DNA from: Deltaproteobacteria bacterium
Lineage (GTDB): Bacteria > Desulfobacterota > Desulfuromonadia > Geobacterales > DSM-12255
DNA: 6,565 nucleotides
Assembly: GCA_017861215.1 (NCBI GenBank)
Contig: JAGFXN010000096.1
Span: 1 to 6,565, forward strand
Reading direction: 5' to 3'
Numbering within the stretch: position 1 is the first letter of the stretch; the number at the start of each line of letters is the position of its first letter. The position numbers were made by a program, and so were the translations under genes. The notes under the pieces are model-generated. The model made no database searches and was not told the DNA's origin. It was given only the letters and a program-made list of their open reading frames with translations. Positions 1 through 5,933 of this stretch are shown one piece after another.

Positions 1-81
1 TACGTCATACGGCAGGGAGGCAACTTTCCCGGCAAGAGTTGCGGGGGGACGCAGCGCCCGGAATGGTTTGATTATGGCCAT
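1..81 (-). CDS. DUF1015 family protein, N-terminal fragment (gene runs off the left edge)
   Basis: Twenty-seven codons are present, beginning MAIIKPFRALRPP and ending in the segment KVASLPYDV at the window edge. From memory, DUF1015 proteins open with exactly this kind of N-terminus: an 'I-x-PF+A-RP' start followed by 'V-[AS]-PPYDV'. The ATG at 81-79 has a good Shine-Dalgarno sequence, GAGGT at 92-88, with 6 nt spacing. The family is a widespread bacterial and archaeal protein of about 400 residues with no function I can state firmly. It lies downstream of the NlpC/P60 gene on the same strand, 161 nt away, so it could be the last gene of that transcription unit or have its own promoter. I see no convincing promoter boxes in the spacer. 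Family assignment is fairly sure despite the short fragment; function is unknown. Confidence 0.72.
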   Translation of the reverse strand, partial: MAIIKPFRALRPPATLAGKVASLPYDV

Positions 82-229
82 ATCGTTACCTCATCAACAG
101 CTGAAAAGATTGCTTGCCGCAAAGATTGCAAAGGACGCGATGGAAGCAAAACGCTACTGGCTAGAATACCATGAAGGAGCGGACATTTCCGTAAATTGTG
201 CGCTTTTGTTGCGATCCCGGCATGCTTGA
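74..229 (+). CDS. possible small protein (51 aa), plus strand, unrecognised
   Basis: The spacer between the NlpC/P60 and DUF1015 genes carries an open plus-strand frame from ATG 74 to TGA 229. Its translation looks protein-like rather than random: a predicted amphipathic, Lys/Ala-rich helix (KRLLAAKIAKDAMEAKRYW, residues 11-29), then LEYHEGADISVNCALLLRSR. I do not recognise a family. The start is doubtful. ATG 74 sits in the palindrome TATGGCCATA and overlaps the DUF1015 start codon on the other strand, with only a weak upstream GGAATGG. An internal ATG at 140 has a better Shine-Dalgarno (AAAGGA at 130-135, 4 nt spacing) and would give 29 residues. It converges with the NlpC/P60 gene, whose stop lies 13 nt beyond. 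It could be a real small gene, the remnant of a larger one, or chance. Confidence 0.25.
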   Translation: MAISLPHQQLKRLLAAKIAKDAMEAKRYWLEYHEGADISVNCALLLRSRHA

Positions 230-242
230 CGGTGCAGAATGC
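82..242. other. spacer between the NlpC/P60 and DUF1015 genes
   Basis: This 161-nt stretch is the longest gap between the minus-strand genes. Apart from the doubtful plus-strand small ORF it contains the DUF1015 ribosome-binding site (92-88). There is also a weak inverted repeat, GGCAT at 219-223 with ATGCC at 239-243, right at the end of the NlpC/P60 gene. The stem is only 5 bp with a 15-nt loop and has no T-run on the minus strand, so I do not call it a terminator. No credible -35/-10 pair was found on the minus strand. Confidence 0.5.
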
Positions 243-1037
243 CTAAAAGTACCTTTTTGCCCCGACAAACCTCTCGTTAAAATATTTCTCGTCGATCGCG
301 GAAACTTTTATTTCATCACCGCGCCGCGGCGCATGCACAAAGCGGCCGTTCCCCACGTAGATGCCGACATGGTTTATTTTGTCGACGGATGCTCCGAAAA
401 ATACCAGGTCGCCATCCTTCAGCTCTTCCCTGGGTATGCGGTCACCGGCTCTGAACTGTTCGGCAGATGTTCGCGGGATGTTGATACCGCAAAGATTGTA
501 CACTGCCCGGACAAAACCGCTGCAGTCCATCCCCTCGACAACATTGTCCCCACCCCAGCGGTACGGAATGCCGACAAAACGTTCGGCCGTTCTGGCAGCT
601 ATCGCTCCCATGTCTGACTGCGGCGCACTCTTTCTCTGCAATGGCGGCCCGTCAGGCTGCTTCGGTTTGTCAATCTTCGTCGCCCTGCTGAAAACAGCAT
701 CCGGAGATGCGATAAAATAGCTTTCAACAAGCTTTTCCGCAACCAGTTTTTCAGCGGCCTTCTTTGCCTTGACACGCGCCTGATAGTCACCGAAACGGAC
801 AACATACACACCGTTATCCTTGCGGAAATAGAAAGCTTCTATCCCTTTGGCCTGGAGCTTTACCGTCAGCCGCTCGGCATTTTTCACTTCGGAGAAAGCA
901 CCAACCTGTATCGAGTAGCCGAGCCTGCTGATGCCGGCCTGATTTTTCAACTGGGCGGCACACCCCTGGCAGACGAAAACAAGCAGAAGCGTAGCGACTG
1001 TCAGAAACTGGCAGGAAAACCGCTGCAGATTATTCAT
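243..1037 (-). CDS. SPOR and NlpC/P60 domain lipoprotein, predicted peptidoglycan endopeptidase
   Basis: The predicted protein has 264 residues. A hydrophobic signal segment (about 9-25) ends in VCQGC, so Cys26 is a likely lipidated cysteine, although the -3 residue (Cys) is not canonical. A SPOR domain follows (about 40-109, opening GYSIQVGAFSEVKNAERL); SPOR domains bind glycan strands lacking stem peptides. After a Pro/Lys/Gln-rich linker (about 120-140) comes an NlpC/P60 cysteine peptidase domain (about 145-264). It has Cys172 in GMDCSGFVRAVY, His223 in INHVGIYVG and His235 in FVHAPRRG, matching the Cys-His-His triad of family enzymes that cut gamma-D-Glu-diamino acid bonds. The ATG at 1037 is preferred over an in-frame GTG at 1046: AGGAGGAG (1053-1046) lies 8-10 nt from the ATG but only about 1 nt from the GTG. 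It overlaps the prfB end by 8 nt, implying translational coupling. Confidence 0.9.
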   Translation of the reverse strand: MNNLQRFSCQFLTVATLLLVFVCQGCAAQLKNQAGISRLGYSIQVGAFSEVKNAERLTVKLQAKGIEAFYFRKDNGVYVVRFGDYQARVKAKKAAEKLVAEKLVESYFIASPDAVFSRATKIDKPKQPDGPPLQRKSAPQSDMGAIAARTAERFVGIPYRWGGDNVVEGMDCSGFVRAVYNLCGINIPRTSAEQFRAGDRIPREELKDGDLVFFGASVDKINHVGIYVGNGRFVHAPRRGDEIKVSAIDEKYFNERFVGAKRYF

Positions 1038-2143
1038 CAGCGACACTCCTCCTGACTCCCATCAGGAAAGCGACAATAAAATCCTCAAGATCACCGTCAA
1101 GCACTGCATCCGGGTTGCCGGTCTCGACGCCGGTGCGCAGGTCCTTGACCATCCGGTACGGATGCAGGACGTAGGAGCGGATCTGGCTCCCCCAGCCGAT
1201 CTCCTTTTTGTCGGCAGACAGTTCGGCAGCTTGTGATTCACGCTCCTGCAGCTCCTTTTCATACAGCTTGGAACGCAGGACTTTCATGGCGGAAGCCTTG
1301 TTCATATGCTGGCTGCGCTCGCTCTGACAGGCGACCACAATCCCGGTGGGGATATGGGTGATGCGCACCGCTGAATCGGTAGTATTGACATGCTGGCCTC
1401 CGGCGCCGCTGGAGCGGTAGGTGTCAATCCGCAGATCAGACTCGACAATCTTGACATCGATGTCATCAGCAATTTCCGGAAAGGCGAAGACGGAGGCAAA
1501 AGAGGTGTGACGACGGGCACTGCTGTCAAACGGCGAAATACGGACAAGCCGGTGAATTCCCGCTTCGGCCCTGAGGTAGCCGTAGGCATACTCACCACTG
1601 ACTGCAAAGGTACAGCACTTGATCCCGGCCACGTCGCCGGGCTGATACTCGGTAATGTCGGTGCGCCACCCTTTTCGTTCACAGTAACGCAGGTACATTC
1701 TGAGCAGCATCTCCGCCCAGTCCTGTGACTCGGTGCCGCCGGCGCCGGAATTGATGGAAAGATAACAGCAGCTCCGGTCATGCGGCCCGGAAAGCATCCG
1801 CTGGAACTCTGCCGCCGCCACCTCCTTTTCAAGCGCCGCGTTCAGATCATGGCACTCATGGAGAGAATCCTCATCATCAACTTCACTGCCGAGTTCAATC
1901 AATGCCCTGATATCATCCAGCTGACGGGCAAGACTGTCCCAAAGATTCAGAACCTTCTCCAGCGTCATCCTCTCGCGGAGAACCGCCTGGGCAGACTCGT
2001 TGTCATCCCAGAATCCGGGAACGGCAACCCGTGATTCAATCTCCTGAATATCCTCCCGCTTGCGATCTATGTCAAAGAGACCCCCGAAGCTTGTTGATGC
2101 GCTCTGCGAGCTCTTCCACCTTTGCCATCTCTTCCCTGAACAT
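1030..2143 (-). CDS. prfB: peptide chain release factor 2 (RF2), expressed by +1 programmed frameshift
   Basis: RF2 ends translation at UGA and UAA codons by hydrolysing peptidyl-tRNA in the ribosomal A site. Translation starts at ATG 2143 (AAGGAG at 2154-2149, 5 nt spacing) and runs 23 codons, MFREEMAKVEELAER to GSL, up to an in-frame TGA at 2074-2072. Skipping the T at 2074 continues in the +1 frame as DIDRKREDIQEIE and reaches TAA at 1032-1030, giving 370 residues, the family's normal length. The codon-recognition tripeptide SPF is at 203-205 and the catalytic GGQ at 248-250 within SGAGGQHVN; SPF rather than PxT marks RF2, not RF1. A single-frame reading extended upstream to about 2211 (TTG) would yield an unrelated N-terminus, which I reject. 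It lies 98 nt downstream of lnt and is coupled to the NlpC/P60 gene by an 8-nt overlap. Confidence 0.96.
2071..2086 (-). promoter_or_regulatory. prfB programmed +1 frameshift site
   Basis: On the minus strand this reads CGG GGG TCT CTT TGA C. It has all parts of the known RF2 autoregulation element: a Shine-Dalgarno-like GGGGG three nucleotides before the slippery CTT codon, a TGA stop and a following C, which makes termination poor. The E. coli site AGG GGG TAT CTT TGA C differs at only two or three bases. When RF2 is scarce, termination at the UGA is slow and the ribosome slips +1 from CUU to UUU, making full-length RF2. When RF2 is plentiful, a 23-residue peptide is released instead. The frame analysis on either side of the TGA directly supports the shift. 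Confidence 0.96.
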
Positions 2144-2182
2144 GCAAACTCCTTCGAAAATATCGCTGCTACACGGATAATT

Positions 2183-2211
2183 TTAATACCATCTCTCAGG
2201 TCCTGCGGCAA
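2183..2211 (-). promoter_or_regulatory. candidate sigma70-type promoter for prfB
   Basis: In the gap between lnt and prfB the minus strand reads TTGCCG (2211-2206), a 17-nt spacer, then TATTAA (2188-2183) within an AT-rich TATTAAAATTAT run. Each box matches the consensus at 4 of 6 positions, with optimal spacing. A transcript would start near 2176, leaving about 33 nt of leader before the prfB ATG. An overlapping TATATT lies about 25 nt further upstream but without a well-spaced -35. This would let prfB and the NlpC/P60 gene be transcribed separately from the lnt cluster. The evidence is a pattern match only. Confidence 0.35.
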
Positions 2212-2241
2212 TATAAAATGGCTGCCTGACGCTTACGGCAA

Positions 2242-3783
2242 TCAATCCCGGCCAGGAGGTAACGATTTTTTGCGCAGGGCAAAGACAATGATGCCGATGG
2301 CCAGCGCAATGCATCCCCACGCAAAGATGTCGCCATATTCCGTATACAAGCTCTTTTCACTGCCAAGCCTCACCTCTCCGCTCAGGAGCGCTTCGCGAAA
2401 CAGGCCGGTCATACCGCGCACATGGCCCCGGTTGTCAATGATGGCAGTAATGCCGGTGTTTGCCGACCGCACCAGCGGGACTCTGTTTTCAACGGCCCGG
2501 AACACGGTCATGGAAAGGTGCTGATACGGCGCGGAAGAATTCCCGAACCAGGCATCGTTGGTGATATTGACCAGCAGCGCGGCCCCATGAGCGATAAACT
2601 CCCTGGAAATTTCCGGGAAAATACCCTCAAAACAGATGAGGATACCAATTTTGCCGAAAGAAGCGGCAAGCGGGACAGGTGCCCTGCCGGGCGAGAAGTC
2701 GCCGATCCCCTGCACCATCTTCTTGACAAAAGGGAGCAGTCTTGCCAGGGGTACGTACTCACCGAACGGTACCAGATGGACCTTGTCGGCTCTGCCGACC
2801 GCTGTTCCGTCCGGTGCAAGCAGAAAGGCGCTGTTCAACAGTTTTTCACGCCCGGCCTCATACTCCAGCGCCGGACTGCTGACAATCAGCGTGGTGCCGA
2901 GTTCTCTGGCAAGGGATGAAACCCGCGCCGAGTAGGTCGGCTCCCTCTGGAAGAAGAAAGGGAGCGAGCTTTCCGGCCAGACGACGAGAGCGGCGCCGGC
3001 GCCGCTACTTTGGCGGGAAAGTCTTTCGTAGATCGCTACCGTCTCTTCCTGAAAGGCCGGGTTCCACTTGATGTCCTGCGGGATATTCCCCTGGGCCAGA
3101 GCAACCTTGACCACTGCTCCGGAAACCTCCCGGTTCAGAACTATAAAACCGTACCAGATAGTCGCCAGCAGCAGCGGAATTGCGGTGCAGGTCGCCAGGA
3201 AAGGGTATGTTGCCCCGTCTTTTCCCCGCACCCACCTCCAGAGCTGATACAGAAAGATGTTCACCAGAAGAATCAGAAAAGAGACGCCGTAGACACCGGT
3301 AATGTCGGCAATCTGCAGCAGCGGCAGAGTGCGGTACTGCGTGTAACCGAGCAGCGCCCAGGGGAAGCCGGTGAGAAGATACGCCCTGAGGTACTCAAGA
3401 GCCACCCAGACAGCCGGGAAGGTGATCAGCAACGGCACGGAAAAGTTTTCGGCAAACCGGGACAGCGCCGCTGTTGCGGCGACGAAGAGAGCAAGATACG
3501 CCGCCATGAGAAGTGTCAGGCAGATGCTGACCGGCAAAGGAAGTTTGCCGTAAGTGGTCATGACGATGGTAAGCCAGTAAAAAATGCCGGCATACGCTAC
3601 AAAACCGGAGAGAAAGCCGAGCCTGAAAGAGCTTTTTGGAGTTTTGCCCCGGATTGCATAGAGCAGCGGCAAAAACGCAACCCAGGCAAGAATGGACAAA
3701 CCCGGTTTGGGAAATGACAGGGCAAGCAGCAGCCCGGTAAGCGACGCGGAAACCCAGGGGCGCAGGGGGAGCAGTTTCTGCAT
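2242..3783 (-). CDS. lnt: apolipoprotein N-acyltransferase
   Basis: Lnt moves an acyl chain from a phospholipid to the alpha-amino group of the diacylglyceryl-cysteine of apolipoproteins, the last step of lipoprotein maturation, in the inner membrane. The 513-residue protein matches the usual length of about 500. The N-terminal ~210 residues hold several membrane segments, followed by a periplasmic carbon-nitrogen hydrolase domain (about 222-470) and a C-terminal membrane helix (about 488-503). The nitrilase-type triad is visible: Glu271 in VVWPESSLPF, Lys334 in ADKVHLVPFGEYVP and Cys384 in ILICFEGIFPE. WFGNSSAPYQH and the RAVENRVPLVRSANTG segment are also typical. I prefer ATG 3783, with GAGGGG at 3793-3788, over the in-frame GTG at 3795, which overlaps the corC stop but lacks a Shine-Dalgarno. 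It follows corC, as in many proteobacteria. Confidence 0.96.
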   Translation of the reverse strand: MQKLLPLRPWVSASLTGLLLALSFPKPGLSILAWVAFLPLLYAIRGKTPKSSFRLGFLSGFVAYAGIFYWLTIVMTTYGKLPLPVSICLTLLMAAYLALFVAATAALSRFAENFSVPLLITFPAVWVALEYLRAYLLTGFPWALLGYTQYRTLPLLQIADITGVYGVSFLILLVNIFLYQLWRWVRGKDGATYPFLATCTAIPLLLATIWYGFIVLNREVSGAVVKVALAQGNIPQDIKWNPAFQEETVAIYERLSRQSSGAGAALVVWPESSLPFFFQREPTYSARVSSLARELGTTLIVSSPALEYEAGREKLLNSAFLLAPDGTAVGRADKVHLVPFGEYVPLARLLPFVKKMVQGIGDFSPGRAPVPLAASFGKIGILICFEGIFPEISREFIAHGAALLVNITNDAWFGNSSAPYQHLSMTVFRAVENRVPLVRSANTGITAIIDNRGHVRGMTGLFREALLSGEVRLGSEKSLYTEYGDIFAWGCIALAIGIIVFALRKKSLPPGRD

Positions 3784-3791
3784 GGCACCCC

Positions 3792-4652
3792 TCACTGCTT
3801 CAGTACCGGTTCCGGAATTTCTTCAAAGATCCTTTCGGCGCGCAGTTTGCCGATCCGCCGCTCTCCCGCGGTAATAACCGTAAAGAGAATGCCGCTGCAG
3901 GAAACCTTGTCACCGCTGCGGGGGATCCTCCCGAGAAGATAAAAAATCAGGCCGCCGACGGTATCGAACTTCTCCCGTTCTACCTCTACATCAAAAAACT
4001 GCTCGAACTCCTCTATGGAGAGTCTGGCATCAACCACCGTCGTTCCGTCAGACTGGAGCTGGATCAGCTCCTCCTCGATGTCATATTCGTCCTGGATATC
4101 ACCGACTATCTGTTCCAGGAGATCCTCGATGGTTATCAGCCCGGAAGTGCCGCCGTATTCATCGATCACAATGGCGATATGCACTCGTCTCTTCTTGAAC
4201 TCCTGCAGAAGCTCTTCAAGCTTTTTGGTTTCCGGTATGTAAAAAGGGAGGCGGGCAATCTTCTTGATATCCAGCGAAGCGGAACCCTCTCCCCAGAACT
4301 TGAGGAGATCCTTGGCATAGAGAACTCCGGTGATATTGTCCACCGTCCCCTCATACACAGGAATTCTTGAATGCCCGCAAGCGATAATGGTCGCAATCAG
4401 TTCTTCGGTGGTAGCGTCTACCGGAATACACGCCATATCGGTGCGCGGCACCATGACCTCTCGGACGACAGTCTCACCGAAAGTGAAAATTGCCCGGATC
4501 ATTTCACTCTCTTCCTCGTTGATGAGACCCTCTTCTTCACTCGCCTCCATCAGCTCATGAAGCTCCTCCTCCGTAACTTTCTTGCGCCCGGAAAAAAGTT
4601 TTGCCATGCCTCTGAATATTCCTGTATTCCTGCCTGACGAGTCGTTCTCCAC
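3792..4652 (-). CDS. corC: CorC/HlyC-type CBS domain protein (YbeX family)
   Basis: The predicted protein has 286 residues, cytosolic, with no DUF21 membrane domain, like E. coli CorC/YbeX (about 290). Domains in order: a charged N-terminal helix region (about 20-60), CBS 1 (about 67-117, beginning MVPRTDMACIPVD), CBS 2 (about 141-188, with VIDEYGGTSGLITIEDL at 162-178) and a C-terminal CorC_HlyC domain (about 200-275, with FDTVGGLIFYLLGRIP). CBS pairs usually bind adenosine nucleotides. The family is linked to Mg2+/Co2+ efflux and, for YbeX, to ribosome homeostasis, so the exact role here is uncertain. The start is uncertain: GTG 4652 gives an N-terminus of family-like length. An in-frame TTG at 4691 would add 13 residues with no Shine-Dalgarno, and ATG 4607 would cut into the expected N-terminal segment. 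It sits between the kinase gene and lnt. Confidence 0.92.
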   Translation of the reverse strand: MENDSSGRNTGIFRGMAKLFSGRKKVTEEELHELMEASEEEGLINEEESEMIRAIFTFGETVVREVMVPRTDMACIPVDATTEELIATIIACGHSRIPVYEGTVDNITGVLYAKDLLKFWGEGSASLDIKKIARLPFYIPETKKLEELLQEFKKRRVHIAIVIDEYGGTSGLITIEDLLEQIVGDIQDEYDIEEELIQLQSDGTTVVDARLSIEEFEQFFDVEVEREKFDTVGGLIFYLLGRIPRSGDKVSCSGILFTVITAGERRIGKLRAERIFEEIPEPVLKQ

Positions 4653-4750
4653 CGCTGCGGCTACCCCCGAAGAAATGTTATTGCTGCACAACCGGTTTCA
4701 AGACGCTCTCGACCGGCATCGTCCTGAAGTCAACACTGCTGAACGGCCTC
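4653..4750 (-). other. gap between the kinase-phosphatase gene and corC
   Basis: This is the only sizeable gap in the otherwise tightly packed pgpH-ybeY-kinase-corC-lnt cluster. On the minus strand it holds a 13-codon reading frame (ATG 4719 to TAA 4678, MPVESVLKPVVQQ) preceded by CAGGACG. Its stop lies about 25 nt before the preferred corC GTG. TTGACT at about 4724-4729 resembles a -35 box, but there is no -10 at a suitable distance. I see no terminator hairpin. The gap may only reflect a longer, misjudged corC N-terminus. Confidence 0.3.
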
Positions 4751-5464
4751 CTACCTGAACCATCTGAAAAGCTGCGTCACCACAAGGGTAACCAGAAGTC
4801 CGGCGGCAGCGCCGAATATCACCTCGCGCAACGTGTGAATCCTCATCAGCAGCCGTGAATGGCTCACCATCACTGCCAGAGCGATAGTCAGAAGCGAGGT
4901 GAGCGCATCCTGCGTGTTCAGGGTCACCAGTGTGGCAATGGAAAAGGCGACTGCCGCATGTCCGCTGATGAAGCCGCCTTGCAGAGGGGTACCCCGGCCG
5001 GACATCGTCTTCAGCATGACTGCCGCAATAATCACGATCAGCAGCGAGACCACGGCTGCCATATCAGACGGAGTTCCTATCATGGCGAGAAGCTCCTTGT
5101 AAAGCGGGAATATATAGGATGACAGGATCAGGTATCCGGTAACCAGTGCCCCGACAACAGAGAGCAGCACGCTCCCGGCGGCGACATCCTTGGCTGTTTT
5201 GGCAAGAGGGTGATAGTCAGCGGTGATCAGATCAACCACCGCCTCAACAGCAGTGTTCATCATCTCGGCAAAAAGGACAAAGGAGATGGAGATAGCCAGC
5301 AGGATGAATTCGACCGCCGAGACCTGTAAAAAGAGCGCGAGCAGAAGAACCGCCCCGGCAACAAGGAAATGGTTCCTCATATGCTTCTGTGTTCTGGCGG
5401 CATGAAGAACGCCGTCTATCGCACAGTTCAGAGAGTCTATGAAGCGGGACGATTTCATCGGCAT
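4751..5464 (-). CDS. diacylglycerol/undecaprenol kinase fused to PAP2 phosphatase
   Basis: The predicted protein has 237 residues in two membrane domains. Residues about 8-115 form a DgkA-type integral-membrane kinase. The signature EMMNTAVEAVVDLI gives Glu67, Asn70, Glu74 and Asp78, and AKDVAAGSV supplies Lys92-Asp93; these align with E. coli DgkA Glu69, Asn72, Glu76 and Lys94-Asp95. Residues about 130-237 resemble a PAP2 phosphatase: FISGHAAVAFS (His169) for the PSGH motif and SRLLMRIHTLREV (Arg204, His210) for SRx5Hx3D, with Glu214 where Asp is usual. The first PAP2 motif is reduced to KTMSGRGTP (152-160). Substrates are probably undecaprenol and its phosphates, or diacylglycerol; the sequence does not decide. 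ATG 5464 (M-P-M-K) is chosen because earlier in-frame ATGs lie inside ybeY and read the wrong frame. It begins 16 nt after ybeY with a weak Shine-Dalgarno, suggesting coupling. Confidence 0.88.
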   Translation of the reverse strand: MPMKSSRFIDSLNCAIDGVLHAARTQKHMRNHFLVAGAVLLLALFLQVSAVEFILLAISISFVLFAEMMNTAVEAVVDLITADYHPLAKTAKDVAAGSVLLSVVGALVTGYLILSSYIFPLYKELLAMIGTPSDMAAVVSLLIVIIAAVMLKTMSGRGTPLQGGFISGHAAVAFSIATLVTLNTQDALTSLLTIALAVMVSHSRLLMRIHTLREVIFGAAAGLLVTLVVTQLFRWFR

Positions 5465-5480
5465 GGACAACTTTTCATGG

Positions 5481-5933
5481 TCAGACCAGCCCTGACTCCT
5501 GCAGCCGCAGATACATTTCCTGCTCCTTTGCCTCCATCCGTCTGGCCTCCTGCTCACCGGAACGTTCATGATCATAGCCGGTAAGGTGGAGTATGCCGTG
5601 CAGCAGCAGAAATACCAGTCTCTCCTCGAAGGTTATTTCGCCCTCTGCCGCTTCGCGCGCGGCGGTATCAGCCGAGATGACGATATCCCCCAGCAGCTCG
5701 GGATGGAGCGCGGCAAACTCCCCTTCCTGCATGGAGAACGAAATGACATTGGTGGGACGATCCTTCTGCAGATAGTCGCGATTAAGAATTCTCATGGTCC
5801 GGTCACCGACAATGGCCACGGAAAGTTCGCTAGAAGTACATCCCAAGTCGCTTAAGATCTTCAGAGCCGCCGCCCGCAGCCGCTTCGTCGACACCTTCAG
5901 CCGCCTTTGGCGGTTCATTATCGCAATGTTCAT
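5481..5933 (-). CDS. ybeY: endoribonuclease YbeY (rRNA maturation factor)
   Basis: YbeY is a zinc-dependent endoribonuclease involved in 16S rRNA 3' maturation and ribosome quality control. The 150-residue product is of normal family length. The metal-binding signature HGILHLTGYDH is intact, with His112, His116 and His122. The upstream RPTNVISFSM (59-68) and GDIVIS (82-87) segments are the other family hallmarks. ATG 5933 is set by a strong AGGAGG at 5943-5938; the longer in-frame extension to 6086 reads pgpH coding sequence in a wrong frame. The first 104 nt overlap the end of the upstream phosphodiesterase gene, and the stop is 16 nt before the kinase gene. The pairing with the HD phosphodiesterase and, further on, corC and lnt is a widespread gene order. 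Confidence 0.96.
   Translation of the reverse strand: MNIAIMNRQRRLKVSTKRLRAAALKILSDLGCTSSELSVAIVGDRTMRILNRDYLQKDRPTNVISFSMQEGEFAALHPELLGDIVISADTAAREAAEGEITFEERLVFLLLHGILHLTGYDHERSGEQEARRMEAKEQEMYLRLQESGLV

Noticed and set aside
219..243. Inverted repeat GGCAT...ATGCC at the end of the NlpC/P60 gene as a terminator
   Set aside because: The stem is only 5 bp with a 15-nt loop and no T-run follows on the minus strand.
1302..1832. Second minus-strand open frame of 176 codons inside prfB
   Set aside because: It is Pro/Ser/Arg-rich and overlaps conserved RF2 domains in another frame; a typical shadow of a GC-rich gene.
2075..2211. Upstream extension of prfB to a TTG at 2211 (single-frame 393-aa protein)
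   Set aside because: The encoded N-terminus is unlike RF2, while the other frame gives a perfect RF2 start with Shine-Dalgarno and the canonical frameshift signal.
2989..3006. Perfect 18-bp palindrome AGCGGCGCCGGCGCCGCT
   Set aside because: It falls inside lnt where Ser-Gly-Ala-Gly-Ala-Ala is encoded by GGC/GCC codons, in a linker of the hydrolase domain; coding composition explains it and no second copy was noticed.
3010..3717. Long plus-strand open frame (235 codons) antisense to lnt
   Set aside because: It lies entirely opposite a well-supported lnt; its composition (many Arg, Gln, Gly) is that of an antisense shadow and no family is recognisable.
5465..5575. N-terminal extension of the kinase-phosphatase gene to ATG 5575
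   Set aside because: The extra 37 residues (Arg/Cys/Trp-rich) are the ybeY 3' coding region read in another frame; the DgkA domain starts normally from ATG 5464.
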